64,000 nucleotides of DNA. Source: Microvelia longipes (lineage: Eukaryota; Arthropoda; Insecta; Hemiptera; Veliidae). Made by a program: the position numbers and the translations under genes. Where the stretch lies: the NCBI GenBank assembly GCA_018340805.1, contig JACMZG010001913.1, forward strand, positions 29,422,400 to 29,486,399. Direction: 5' to 3'. Position 1 is the stretch's first letter. The number at the start of each line of letters is the position of its first letter. Under the pieces are notes generated by a model. The model ran no database searches. It saw only the letters and a list, made by a program, of their open reading frames with translations, and was not told the origin of the DNA. This document shows positions 10,792 to 25,700 of this stretch, piece by piece.

Positions 10792-13700
10792 GTAACATGT
10801 AGTAAAATTATATTTTGTTTAAAACCAATTATTTATATTAATAACAAGAGTATTCACATTCTTAATTTAAGCAAATTTTATCAGAAAATTACACTTATAA
10901 GGGTGATCTATCCCAATTTCACTCTCTTGACATCTAGGCATTTCTATTTCAGAGAAAAGTGACTTTAATTTTATTAGCAATAATCAAAATACTTGGAAGT
11001 CAATGTCTCTTTTACCTAGATAAAAATAAGCAGCAGGCTGAGTTATTGTACTAGTTAATGGGATAGGTGCCATAAATTATTTTTAAGCCCTGGCTTAATT
11101 GAAGAAAGTAATTTTCATAAGGTTGTTTGTAGATTTCACCTCATGGTTACAGCGTGGTTCTGCTGATCAAATAAGAAGAGAGATAGCTGAAAAAAAGAGA
11201 ATAGGTGGAGATGACTAATCTAAGTAACTGAGAGTTCAGATATCTCTATAGGTTAAGTTCTCTAGTACGTTGGCATTCGAGAGATTAGGTATGGCTGCTT
11301 CCACTGGACAATCAGTTAGAATAGAATTTGGACAGGTTGTTAGAGGTTCATAAGGGGGCAAAAAATGCGGATCATGCTGAGGTTGGATCAGTTAGGTCAT
11401 AACACAGGACTAGACAAATAGATTGCCTACGGGTAGACTTGACAATAGCGATATGCGGGATAGACTTTTTTTTAAATTGATTTCATGTAAGTTGACTAAA
11501 CAAATAATCGACTTGGAATCGATTTGAGTCAAAAGTTGATCCTGGTCTAATTCAAATTTACTTGATTAGTGGAGTAGGTTCAAATAGATCTGATTTGATT
11601 GAAGTCGAGTTGGTTCAAATCAACTTGCATCTATTTAAGTTTATACAATCTGACTTGAGTAAATTCAAATCCACCCTAGTTAATGGAATTAACCTGAGCC
11701 GACTTCAATCGATTCAAGTTGATTGGCATCAACTTGATTTGTCTTGTACCGACTGGAATCGACTTGAATATGATTCAAGTCAACAAGAGTATATTCAATT
11801 CACTCGAGTCGACTTTAGAGTCAGTCGACTTAAGTGATACAAATCAACTCTAGTCGACTCAACAAGAATCGACTCGAGTGGATTGTGAGTAATGACTCAA
11901 CATATCACTACTTGACAACACAATAAAAACTGTTAAAACAACTACTACTACAACTTTTAAGACTAGTGCTTTTCAACTAACTATAATTTGCATTATATAT
12001 AAAAAGAAAACTGTGAGCTAAGCTTATACTTAAATCTTTTTGAAAAGATCAAGGAGGAGGATGATGAAGCATTCTTAGCTTTTCGATTTATGCATCTATT
12101 CACCTTTCTTTTATCGATTAAATCCCTTTTATTGTTACTTTAACTTAAAAAGCACCTTAAGAACAATCAAAATAATTTTAATCTAAGAATTACCTGGTCA
12201 AGATGTTCGGTATAAAATTTGATATAAAAATCCATCCTTTCGACCCGAAAACCGGAACTATTAAGAACGCTGAGCTACAAAATCAGCTATACCAACTTAA
12301 GATTTTTTTTAAAAATTGCATTTATCGTTCGTTTAATCTTCACACGTAATTATTTTTAAACTGAAGTAGCATTAATAAGCAGTAGTAGTATTAATTAATT
12401 CGGTATTCCAAATTATTTTAATAAATTAATGCCTGAATAAATATTATTTTTGATGCTTGTATAAAGTTGGCTAAAGTGTAAAGTTCAAAGTCCGGGAATT
12501 TTTTTTTAAACCAACAGAGAAAGATGTTTAAATTAAAAATTAATTAATTTAACCAATTAAGTAATTGTAATAATTGAGATAATTAAATCATTAATTTATT
12601 GAACCGTCAACGTTGGATGTGAATACCCCGAAAACCCCTGGGAGATTTTTGGGATAGCCCGAAAACCCCCTTGAAATTTGATATTTAAAATGTGGATGTT
12701 ACAACAAATTTATAATAACCTGTAACATCAAAGTTTTATAAATAGAACTTAGTTCTGTTTATAAAACTTAGTGTAATACCTATCTTCTTCCATTGGTATG
12801 GGTGAAATAAATTACGCGAATTGTCTTGGCGATTCGTTTAAACTTTTTGGTCTTATCAATCAAATCAAAAACTTGAAGGAAGGGTGAGTTGAAATACTTT
12901 ATTTTAATCATAATGAGAATATTTTATGCATTACTTTTATTTTAGTTCATTATAATTGATATCTATTTGAACTTACGGGACTGAAGTTTGGGGCTCCGCT
13001 AAGCTTTCCAACACCAACTGCCTCCAAATACTCCAATACATCATCCTTCGCAAAATTACCGATTCCCCCTTTAACGTATCCAATCTTATCCTTCATAGAA
13101 ACCTCCACGTTCCTTGTGTCCAGGGGTATATTTCTTCACGTTATATAAAATTCCATGACACCCTAATTGATCATACCAACCAATCCAAAACCTATCCTCA
13201 AGAATCATTCCAGATAACCCTCCTCGCCGCCTTAGACGTCAGTGGCCCAGAGATCTTCTAGAAGATTAGATAATTATGTAAGCAGTTGTTTACCGTGTGT
13301 ACATTGACGGACTTGTTTATTGTTTTTAGCCCATTAATGTCCTTTCAGTTAAGATAGACCTGGTGTACGCACGCTAAACTCTGTCCAAGCGAGAAAGTGC
13401 AGTCGCTGCACTGTTTCTTTTGTCATTACTTACAGGTCAAAATTAATTTCAGCTATATCACTCTTTTCAGCTTTCACACTCTTTTAATAAACATATAAAT
13501 AGTAAAAAAAAATATATTTAACTGATATGTAATTGTGGGAGTGGTTTATCACCCAGAACTAACCTCATTATTTATGCTCCCTCGCATTATTTTCCCATGC
13601 TGTCAACTAATTTTAACTGTGTATCATATTCATATTATACCACTAAAGAGACTAAAATAAAGTGATGTAGAAATTCACACAGTAGAGAAGGGGGCATGGG

Positions 13701-16700
13701 ACACAGTGGTCCAACTCCCTGGTTTTAGGTGGTCCTAAATAAATGGGCTCATTGCATTAATTATCGCACCAAGCGCAGTAACATTGTACATTTAAGTATA
13801 AAAAATTTACCTTTAATATATTCAATACAATTTTTAACATTATTAAAAATCCCTCTAAATAAATTTAATCTTGGAAATGAAGAAATAATTATTTTTATAT
13901 ATGCAGGAAAAGGTAAACCGACCTGCCTCTTGTGGAGAACTGTGAACTAAAAAGCAGTCCCATCTAAAACAGCTTATTCGAGGGGAGTTGGACCACTGTG
14001 TACTGTGCCCCCAACCCTACTTTATGAATTTCTACATCCATTTAGACTATAATGATATCTTTATTAAGCAATGACATATTACATATTATTCCAATTCCAA
14101 TTACATTTTGCAAACAACTTAGGTAAATAAAAGGAAACATAAAACATTGAGTAAACTATAGGAAATTTGAGTAATATTTAATGATAATGTATAACAAATA
14201 AAAACATAATGAATTACAAAAAACATTGCATTTACTGCAAGTTGATGGAGCAATTGAAGTACTTAAAAAGTTAAATTATTTTAAGTGAAAGTTAAATAAG
14301 TTTAATTTGCTGAAGTGTACATATATGTTTGTACAGATGTGGCGTAAGTGTGTTAAAGATTGTAAGAAAATTTTTGGGTGCATGTTGGTGATATGTTGTT
14401 TGAGCATACTGTTGGCTTAAGTTTAAAGTCTGGAAACTTTTTGAAACAAACAAACAAAGATGTTTTGAAGAATAATTAATTAATTGAACTGACAAAACTA
14501 AATTTTAACTAATTAATATATTGATAAATTATGAAATTATATGCACATAATTAAACATTTAGTATGTATAGTTGTGTAGCCTAAGGCTCAGATGCTCATG
14601 TACATATTTTTTTTGATCACCAGAAGTTCATCCATCTACAGTTTAGTAGGTATAGATGGATATAGGGTATCCTAGTTTTCACCAGCATGTTTGTTCCTGG
14701 GGGTTCAGAAACAATTATTAGTATTTGAAAAAATTCTAATTTTGTAGAGGGAATCCTAACGTTCAAGCAAGACATTAAGTGAAATCGAGCATATGGTTTA
14801 TCGGGTACATTCGCGATGTCCGACCATCCAGAGGGCTCTGATCATAATGCTCAGGAGTGGAAAGGGGTAGAGGGGATTAAAATCCCCTCCCTCCAACATT
14901 CTGACCAGTCTGGTTTTGCAAACAAGTTTTAACAGTCTTGCTGTTAAACAGATAATCTGTTACCAGTTTATCTGTGCTATATCTTGTTTGTGTATCATAA
15001 AGCCATAGCCTTTTATATTAAAGAGATAACAAAGTTCTCATGAAGAATGTACCTCATTACTCTATGATACATGTTCTAATATTTAAGCTTAATACAAACC
15101 TTATTGTAATTATCAGGATTAGTTATGATTTTATCATTTTAATTTTATATGAACAAATCATGGTTTTTTAATAATACATTTGGAATTCACTAATAATGTG
15201 GCATATTGTATCCAATATGCCATATTGGACAATAGCCATGTGCCTGCAAGGTGAACAACTGTGGCCAATGTGCCCAATCAGGCCAATTTATTATTTAAAT
15301 TGGTTGATTAGTGACCAGAGCCAACTCTTATTGTACTTTATTGTCTGCTGTTCTGTTTTATATTGGACTGCAAAATAACCTGTATGCGTTGACTATTACT
15401 AAAATGTAATCCTTTATTTCTGAAGTGATTTTCTCTTTTTTTTATTTAATATAATTAATAATTATAAATTATTATAATTAATAATTATAAGTTATTATAA
15501 TTATAAATTATTACTATTAATAATTATAAATTATTACTATTAATAATTATAAATTAGTATTATTAATAATTAAAAATTATTATGATTAGAATGGAATGAA
15601 TGCCCATTTTAGGGCATTTCGGCCTGTCAGGGTATTCACCCTGCAGGAACCATCTACTATACTCTAAGAATTATTTAAAGTTGGCGAAATCTTTTTAATA
15701 CAAATACTATTCATAAAATCATAGAGCATAGCCCGGGCTGTGAGCCCCAGACCTCCGTTGCCGAAATCGAACGCCTATACGATCACGTCCTTGAGGCAGA
15801 CTTAATAATTATAATAATAAAAAAATTATAAATAATAATTTATAAAAAATCTACATTATTTAATTATATGTAAAACTATTGTAAATATTTAAAAATAAAA
15901 GATTTATTAAAAATAAATCTATTAATACTGCATTTATGTTCTATTACTTGTTTGTAATGGTTTGTATGATTATATGTATCCAGGTACAGCTAGTGTGGCG
16001 CGGGCATTCAGCAATTATGTAGATACTCTAGTAGACTACAAGATGTCTCATGCTTTAAATGAAACTTTACACATGCATGTCAGTTTCTTATCACCATATC
16101 CTGATTTCTTATCTTTCGGAATAGTAATCTTACTTACTGGTAAATGATTTGTTTATGTAGTTATAATCAATGCCAAACACTCTCCTCTCTAAAATTTAGA
16201 ACTGCTTAGCATAAATTAATCAAACCTGGGATAATTTCCTCAAAAAAACAATTTCATACATTTTTATTAATATTTATTTCTGAAGAAATATAATTTTTAA
16301 TGAATAATACCATCCAAAGCTGCAATATTCAGTTTAAGGCTGTAATAACCTTAGAATTATTAAACAATGACTTAATGTTTTCAAATTGGAATGCTGCTGA
16401 AATATTAATTCAAGAAACTATTTCTCAAAAACATAGCTTGTTTTACCCAAAAAACACACAACCGGCATTATATTTCTATTGAATTTATGTAGTTGCTATG
16501 CAGTAAGTATCATATGGTCATTTCAAGGGTTGCTTAGAATAACATGCTTCATGTTTTTAAATCAGTTGAAATTTAAACCATTATTTGTTTATTTAACATT
16601 CAACAGCCCCTTGAGGCTAGCAATAGTTAATTAGTCACCTATAGTTTTAATATTAGTGACCTAACTGCTTCCTGAAGTGGCCACAGGAATTATTCCTGAT

Positions 16701-19700
16701 ATATCTATTCCTATGTATATCTAAACAAACATTATCATTATTATTGTACTGTTTCAGCACTTCTAGCCTGGGGTGCCCGTGAGTCAGCAGTTATGAATAA
16801 TATATTTACAGCTGTAAACTTACTAACTGTACTCACTGTCATTGTTGCTGGTTGCTTTAAATGTAAGGTTTTACTTATTCTTCCTCACCTACTACCATAG
16901 ATTTATGAACTAGCTTTAAAATCTGAAACCAGATTTCGCAGTGCCTATCTGCTTCCTACCATAGTTGTATAAATTAGCTGTACAAAACTGAAACTAATAA
17001 TTCACAGCGAAAAAAAAAAAATAAGTAATATAAAATGAATATAAACTACAACTAGTCATGAAACGATATTAATCATTTATAATACTTTAGCTAAAAGATA
17101 AAATTATATTTTCGATAATATAAAATAATAAATTAATTAACATTAAAGAAAAAAAGAAAGAAATTTAAATTAAAACAGCTTGTTTGTTAGCCAGAGCTTA
17201 ATTATTTTTTTAAATATATTAAAATATTTCAAATCCTCTATACTTCTGATTTGCTCTGGTAACAAATTGTATAATTTAGGACCAGCAACACTGGCATGTC
17301 TAAGAAGTAGGATAGTGTTGCATGCAATGTTTATAACTTTTTTATTTGACCTAACCCTAATGTACTTATAGTCTGTAAATTTGTTATCAGTTTTAAAGTA
17401 AAATAATTACACTGATTTCTTAAATAATTTAGAAATATTAAAGACAGTTAAGTTTGAAAATAAATCCTTTGTTGGATAAAGCAATTGTTTTCGTAATATG
17501 ATTTTTATTACTGCTTTTTGCACTATTTATAGTTAAGTTAAGTTGGATGGGTAAGCAGAGTCCCAAACAATAGTTCTGAGGTACAGTGTACCAAATTTTT
17601 TGAAGTGCCTTATTTGATGTATTGATAGTGGAGTGGTTTAACTAAACTTTGAAGTTGGTATAAGATTAAGCAGTTTGAACTATTTGAATCATTAGCAGAA
17701 GGAAGATAAGTTATTAGATTATTTCATCTTAAGAACTTGTTTTCCAGTTTTACTTCTGGCTACCTGTTCTGCCCGTTCTTTACTTTCCTGTTATCTGATG
17801 AAATGATCAATTATTGATTTCTATTTTGTTTTACAGTAAATTTCTCATATTGGACGATACCTAAGGAAGATTTACCTCCTGGAGAGGGTGGTGAAGGTGG
17901 ATTTATGCCATTTGGAATAGCTGGTGTTATGGCTGGAGCTGCCAAATGTTTCTTTGGTTTCGTTGGATTTGATTGTGTTGCAACCACAGGTATAGTTGTT
18001 ATAGAAACATAAAAAAATGACTAAAGAACTAAGAGAGGGTTTATGTTCAGAAAAATCACCATTGCTGAAAACAGCATTAGTGTTCTGATTTTTTCCTGAT
18101 CAGCAATATACAGAGCTTCATTTTTTGTATTGGTTGGTTTTCCTTTATTAGATAGTAGTAATTGATAAAAAAAAACATTTCTTGAAAATGTATCAATTTG
18201 ATTGTTTTTATGCAGATTAGTGTTATACAGGGCTGCCACTTTCAATTTTCAGGGATGCATAGCACCTACCCCTCTAAATGGTGGTTAAATTATTGGCAGC
18301 TTTTAAAATTGACATGACTACAATTTTTAAATGTATTTTTAGCCAGATTTATAGTACAATGATCTAATCTTTATTAATTTTAGTGTGTATTGCTGCAAAA
18401 AAATTTGTGGATTTTACTAGAAAAAAGTTCATAAAAATGAAGAGAGGGATGTTGGTCATAGTCTGGGTAATGAGCATAGAGTAATATAGTTAGTAAACTA
18501 ATCAGTGGTAAAGAGATTTAAAAGAAAATTGTCTTACACTTGATAATGTAAACTTTTCTAATTTGTTGGTTTTTTGTTTTAATAAAATCTCTTTACCCAA
18601 ATGATGACTAGTTGAAATTTCGGAAGTTGAATCTCTACTATTTTGGACTGCTGTCTTCATTTGTGTAAACCTTTTTTATCATCACTTTTATTACAGTCTA
18701 ATCAAGATATCTCTTTATCTTATAAATGTTTGCTCTTAGTAAAAAATGCATAATTGTATGTATTGAAATAAAATAAATTAAATTTTTACGCAGTGAGGTA
18801 GAAGCTTCTTTTAGTCTAATTTTACCACTTATGATATTGAGTATATTTGCTGACATTCATAATTTATCCACTAGTATTGGTATATATAAAAAGGGCTTTA
18901 AAATGGATAAGTGAGCAAAAGTAGAAGCAACTAATCATAAGTTTATAACTTATTATAAGTTGTTTTTAATTTTCCTCATTTTTACCATTGTATTGGAAAA
19001 GTTATGTGTTTGTTAGTGGATTTTACACAGCTTTCTATATGTGTGTGTCTGTTATCATAGTAGCTTCCAGTGTCTTAGTGCTAGAGAATTAAAAATTGGT
19101 TTATAAAATCATTAGTAAAAGAGTCAGGTCTAAAAATGTAACTTATTTTGTACTACTTCAAACCAAATTTTGAAGTAAAATCATAGTCTGCTTATCCAGA
19201 GTGGTGCCCTTCATAAGAATGCACTCCCTCTAAATATTAGAAAATCACACATATTCCAGTTTACTTGCAATAAGTGGTTCCCTGTAAAGGAATTTTTTTA
19301 AAGCTGATAAATGTTCCTATAAACGAGCGTTTTTAATCAAATACAGTTAATGTATTTTTACAGGAGAGGAGGCTAAAAACCCTCAGAAAGACATCCCTCT
19401 AGCTATAGTCTTGTCTCTTATCATCATATTCTTGGCTTACTTTGGCATCTCATCTGTTCTCACTCTTATGTGGCCTTACTATAAACAGGTATATTTTAGT
19501 TAATATGATATAATTATATCATGATATTTATTATAGAAGTTAATGATGTTCATTATATGATTATCACAGGCGATATTCATTATATGAATGCGTAAGCTTC
19601 CTTCAAATTTCAAATTCGTCTAGCGGCAACAAATTTAATAATAAATACTTTATTTACATTAAGTTTTACAAACCATAAAACAATAGTAAATTGTCAATAA

Positions 19701-22700
19701 TTTTTCTTATAATACTTTTTATTAGCATGACGTATCGTCATGCTAAGATGTTTAAACATGTGAAACAAAAAGAACAAGAAGAATAAAACACAGGTACAGA
19801 GTACCTTGGAACTTTTTCTCACTCTATCAAAGTCACTGTGCTCTTCCTCAGTACTTTACACGGGTTTGACATTTCCTGAAAATTTGTAAAATGCCTTCTT
19901 TATATTTTAGTACATCTTTAGTCTTGATTTGCCCATTCTCATACAGGCAAATTCAGCACTAACCTGTTTGATTTTGTTCAAAACGAGTGATCCTACAAAA
20001 ACCATGGATAAACTAACCATATAAAAATTATATACAGTATTGACCAATAGTCTCCCCCTCCTTTAAAATTTGAACTATAATACATAATATAATGAAACTT
20101 AGGGTATTTATTCACATAAAGGGAACTTATGGTTTTTTTATTGTGAACTTATTTTTTTTAAGTGCGAGAGTCCTTAAAAAGTGTGGCAGTCCTTTATAAG
20201 TGGGGGAGATGTTTTTTGAGTTTGTAAAAAAAGTAAATTTGAAGTTATAGTTTTAAGGATGAATTCAAGACATTTTGCCACCTGTATATTTTTGTCTAAG
20301 ACCACCAATTAAGGGCACCATAAGTGCCCTAAGTGTAAAAATCGGATATTTCATCTCAAAATTGACACTAATGTTTGGACATTAGAAATAATTTTTCAAA
20401 ATTAAAATGCTTTATTTGTCTCTTAAATCACAAATCATTCATTAAATTTTCTATTTAAAGAAATGAAGGGTTACTATTTACCTAAATCTAGCAGTATTAG
20501 TGACTACAAATACCTCAACATGAGGGTAAGGTTTTGAATTATTAGTTTCATTAATTTATGTCTAATGGTTTAAATTTAAGAAGGAGAATTTTGGTCTACC
20601 TTGCATATTAAACTATGTTATATTGTTACAGGATATCAATGCACCTCTGGTATATGTATTCGGCCAGATGGACATGGATATCATTAAAATTATTGTGTCC
20701 GCCGGTGCCATCTTTGCTCTATGCACCAGGTCTATGTATTTAAATTCATTCCTTTGAGTTAAGAGAGAAGGGGGAAGTTAAATCGTCTCAGATAAGATCT
20801 ATTTGCTTAATTATGCTTATTATGGACCTGATTTTGAAGTTTTTAATCCTAAAACTAAAGTTTTTGGGCTGTTTCTGCAATTGTTCCTCCATTTTATGTT
20901 CCTTAATGTTGAAGCAATGATTAGAATTTATAGAAATAATATTGACTATGAATGACATAGAATTGAATTAGATATATTTAAAATTTAGTTAATTTTGAGC
21001 CCTTTTCAGAGAAAGACTTAAATATTTTCCTACATTTGTTAGTTAAGATAGGTTCTATTCAACAGAAGAGTTGGAGTAGTGGTGAGTAATAGTTATTATA
21101 GCATCAAGGGAGTAAAGATACACATTATTCTCCTGAAATTGGTTCCTAAGATGAAAGCCAAAGGAACCAAAATATTTAACTCCTGAGGGAAAAATCAAAT
21201 TTTACTCCCAAGGTGCATACAAGATTATATCTCCAGACGTTAACATCATTTAATTGTAGTTATATTTTTATTTTCATATGTTTTGGAGTATTTTATTATT
21301 CCTAATAACTTATTGGTTTTTGAACCAGTATTTTTTTTGCTTAGGTCCTCCTTATTAATTTTGAAGGTGTTGCCAAAAAAAAATTAAATTGTTCCAAACA
21401 ACTTCTTTTTGCCTGAAACAGATTTTGATCCAGTTAATTTTTTTTTTTTTGGTAGGTTTTTTAATACATCTGGTAGTTTTTACTTTACATCTGGAGGTAA
21501 AATATAATTATTTTGATTAGGTCTATGTCTTCATTAATGCATATACCATAGGCATATACAAATAAGTTTTTACTCAGCTTTAGGCTTCATCGGTACCTCT
21601 ACAAAGTAGTTATTTTTTTAGCTTAAAGCCTTCATTTGTGCCTCCAAAAAACGATTTTACTTTGAATTACACCATCATTAGTTTCTATAAAAGTTAGTTG
21701 TTTTACATGAGATTGCACCATCATCAGTGCTTTTTGTTTTGCTCAGCGTTCGATTATTTGATTAGATTATACTTAGCATTAGGCTATCATTAGTGTCTAT
21801 ACAAAGAAGTTATTTCACTCAGCATTAGGCCTTTATCAGTGCATATAGAAATTAGTAATTTTTTCATCACTAGTGCCTCTAAAAATAAGTAATTTTACAG
21901 AGCACAAAGCCTTTATTCTTTTAATTTTATATTTGATTATTTTATGTGTTTGTTTTTATAGCTTGTTTGGTTGCTCTTTCCCAATGCCCAGAATCCTATA
22001 CGCCATGGCAAATGATGGAATTTTACCTAAATTTTTTGGTAAAATATTTAAACCAACAAAGACTCCTCTCATATCCACTGTTATCTCTGGAATCCTTGCA
22101 GGTTATTTTTTTTATAACTTGCATGATTTTAGAAAAGCATGATTTTTAATAGTTAACTGTAAAACCTTTCTGTAAAATACTCCCACTCTATAATTGTTTT
22201 TTAAATAACATGACAAATAGTAGATTGCTTTTTATTGTGAGGCATGTTTCTTTATTCATGAGGTTTTACTGGTTGGTGGAACTTAACATTACTTTGATGG
22301 AAAAAAGGGGGTAAACTGATTGTGACACTACGCTACTTGATGAAGCCGTCAAATTTCAAAATTAATCAAGGGGTTAACAAAGAGGTGTTGTTTATAGATT
22401 TTCACATTATGAATTGAAATTCTCATATTCTCTAAATTTATCAATTCAATAGATTTTGAAAAAATCATTAATTCTTAAAACGATTTCTCATGATTATTAT
22501 TATTATTTTTTTTTTATATCCAGTTTTATATAACTTTTGGCAAACTGGTTATAAAATATTAAGAAAAGAAAACAAGAAGAAGAAAAAAAAAAACAAATTT
22601 AAAAATCAAATGTGTCAAGGACAAAAACCAAAATTAATAATAACATAATAATCAAGAAGATTGAAAATGCATGTAGTGTTTGAATAAACGAAGCATGCAG

Positions 22701-25700
22701 AAAACATAAATTTCTTTAAAAAAAGAAATATTTTTGTTAAAGAAATAAATTAATAATAATAATAACATTATGAATTGAATTGGACTGATTTTCAGCTCAA
22801 TCTTATCATGTGACCAAAAATAGTTAAAACCTAATTGATTATAGATATTATAAGTCATTGTCATTAAAACAAAGCTTTAAACTTTAGCAGGGGTTGAGTA
22901 AGTTATTATTATTTATAGTTTTTTGACATTCCTAATCGAAAGCAGCTCAATATGGTCATCTAAAATTATTGACAATTGATAGTGTATCCTTTAAAGTAAA
23001 GTTTTTTGTTGACCACCTCACTAATAATGTTATAGGCATTCGTTGTAAGGTCATAAAAAAGGAATAACAAAAAAAAGTACTACAATATTCAACAAAAAAC
23101 TTAAAAATATTACCGAGCAACAATAATGTGGCGGTTTAGGGGCACACCAAGCTGAGCAGTCTGCAAAGAAGTCCATACATTTAAAATTTGCTAATAACTT
23201 GACAAAATGTCACAACAAAAAATTATGCACATCAACCATGTGTGGTGTGTGTGCAAAGCAGACATAGGGAGACCGCTTGGCCGTGAAGTGCACCTGAGGG
23301 GGAGTGCTCCAAAGCAGAAAGGGGCCGAAGGTACCTTATTTGTTGAACTTTGAGGATATTCATTGACTGGTATTTTGTACTGACTCTTGACGTATGGATT
23401 TATCTAGAAACTTGGTTTGGCTGAACAAAAAAAGCCTTAAATGTTATTAAAAAATATCCAAACAAATTTGACTGAAAAGTATCAAAGTCAAAATACCAAA
23501 AAAAAAAACATCTCTTAAAGTGATTTTTTGACAGTGTGCCGAGAAATGCATTAGCTATAGGTTCGTTGACAGACCATTAAAACCATAACCAGTGGATTCA
23601 AAAACACTGGTGTATTCCCAATCCACCAGGAAGCTAAACTCGATTATACAACTCTGCATGCATGTTTTAGTTTGCCTGCTTGTAAAATAAAACACAATTG
23701 TGATTAGATATTCATTATTCGCATGTATTATTTGTATCTCTTGATGGATGATTAGAACATTGAAGTATCAGTGCTTTATTGTAGTTTTTTGCACTAAAAT
23801 ATCAGTGCTTTTAGTAGCTTTTTTGTTTTCTGCACTTAAATATCAGTGCTTTAATGGAGCTTTTTTGTTTTCTGCACTTAAATATCAGTGCTTTAATGTA
23901 ATTTATTTAAACGTGGGTGATACCCCTCTCCTCCTCCACCTAGAGACAAGGCCCAAAAGCACGTTTGACCCATGTTGGATTATATCTTCACTTGGAGTCT
24001 CAAATTTAAGAGGTGAAAAACTAATGCTTTTGTGGGCTTCGGTGTATTAATTTTATTTAATCCTTAGCATTTACTAGTTAAAATGTTTGTTAGAATAATA
24101 TTTAGGATGTTTTATTATTTTTAATATTTGTTAATTAATAATCTTTTAGAATATTGCATGATTTTTATGTTTTTAATTTAAACTTTTAAGTGTGGTTTTG
24201 TTTTAATTTACTTTACAACCCTTAATTTAAGATGATTTTGCACTTGTGTTGTTGGTTGCTAGAGATCAAGCAAGAACTTCTATTTAACCTACCCATCGTC
24301 TTAGTAATAGTGATAATGATAGTAATATGGGGGAGTGGTAGTAACTACCAGGCAAGTAGGCCACGTGGTTGGGCCCTTTTTGCCAGCTCCCCTAAGGTAG
24401 TGTTCTACTTCTTTTAATTTCAAGTGTAGGTATATTTCATCTAACCTTGACAGAAGAGCCGTGAATTTCTATGGTTCCTCTCATGCTTTTTCAAGCAATC
24501 ATGCTTGAAAAAGCATGATGGTTCCTATATGGTCCTATGGTTCCTCCACACACTTTAAACTACAAGGCAGAAACAGTATATAGTATAATAATGAATCTAC
24601 AATGAGGCTCCTAAATTTTGCCTGTACCCAGTTTCATTTAGGGTAAGGGATCTTTAACGAGTACCTGACAACGCACAGGCTCGAGACCACCGGCTTTACG
24701 TCCCTTCTGAAGGACGTGGTACGCAAAATTTTTATTCCTCTCATAAAAATCCTAGAGGCCCGTGCTGGGATTGAACCCATGACTAAGTCCATTCATTCTG
24801 TGTATTGGCCGCGTACCTTAACCACTACACCACAGGTGACTCTTACCCCATCGTCTTACTTTAATAATGATTTTATTTTCTGTCTCGATACCTTGTTGGT
24901 CTAGGATCACAAAAATACACTCTTTGTAGTTTAATTTAATTTTAGTAATTGATGGCATAGTAGTAAAATTTAATAATGAATTAAGTTTTTTGTCAACTAA
25001 TGCTAACGACATTAGTTGCAAGGTCATCTGATAATGTCTCCAGAATTTACTGTTTTGGCAATTCTGCCGACTCGTATCGGTGTCCCAGGCAGAATGCACT
25101 TTAGGGGTCAAAGGTTCTGCCTGGGACACCCATACGATACGAGTCGGCAGAATTGCAGATCCTTGTTCAGGAAGGTATTTACGAAAAATTGAGGCCGGTT
25201 CCAGCCATTACACTTTTTATTAACAAAACACCCCTGGGCTCTTGGTCTAATCCATTTGATGGCTCAATAGTGAAACCTTGTAAGTCAAGTATTTAGTTGG
25301 CTTCGTTACTAATGTCTTAATCATTAGTTGCAAGGTGGATTAATAATGTCACCAGCTTTTGCACTGAAATATAGAAAATGTAGGACATTTTCACTATATT
25401 ATTAGTATATATTCACCACATTAGTGGTAGAAAATTTCACTACATTAGTGGCAGAACATTTTCACTACACTAGTAGTAGGATATTTTCACTACATTAGTA
25501 GTAGGATATTTTTTCTAAATTAGTGGTAGGACATATTTACTACATTAGTGGTAGGATATTTTCACTACATTAGTGGTAGTATATTTTCACTACATTAGTT
25601 GTAGGATATTTTGACTAAATCAGTGGTAGAACATTTTCACTGCATTAGTTGTAGGATATTTTCACGACACTAGTGGTAGGATATTTTCACTACATTAGTG

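Noticed and set aside
11562..11837. 91-codon open frame
   Set aside because: By-product of the GACTTGA/TCAAGTC word cluster.
23748..24050. 100-codon open frame
   Set aside because: Kept open by a 42-bp tandem repeat, which repeats the same 14 residues; it lies in a transporter intron.
24753..24842. tRNA gene on the minus strand
   Set aside because: A and B boxes are good, but the acceptor stem and anticodon arm do not pair; it is a SINE head.
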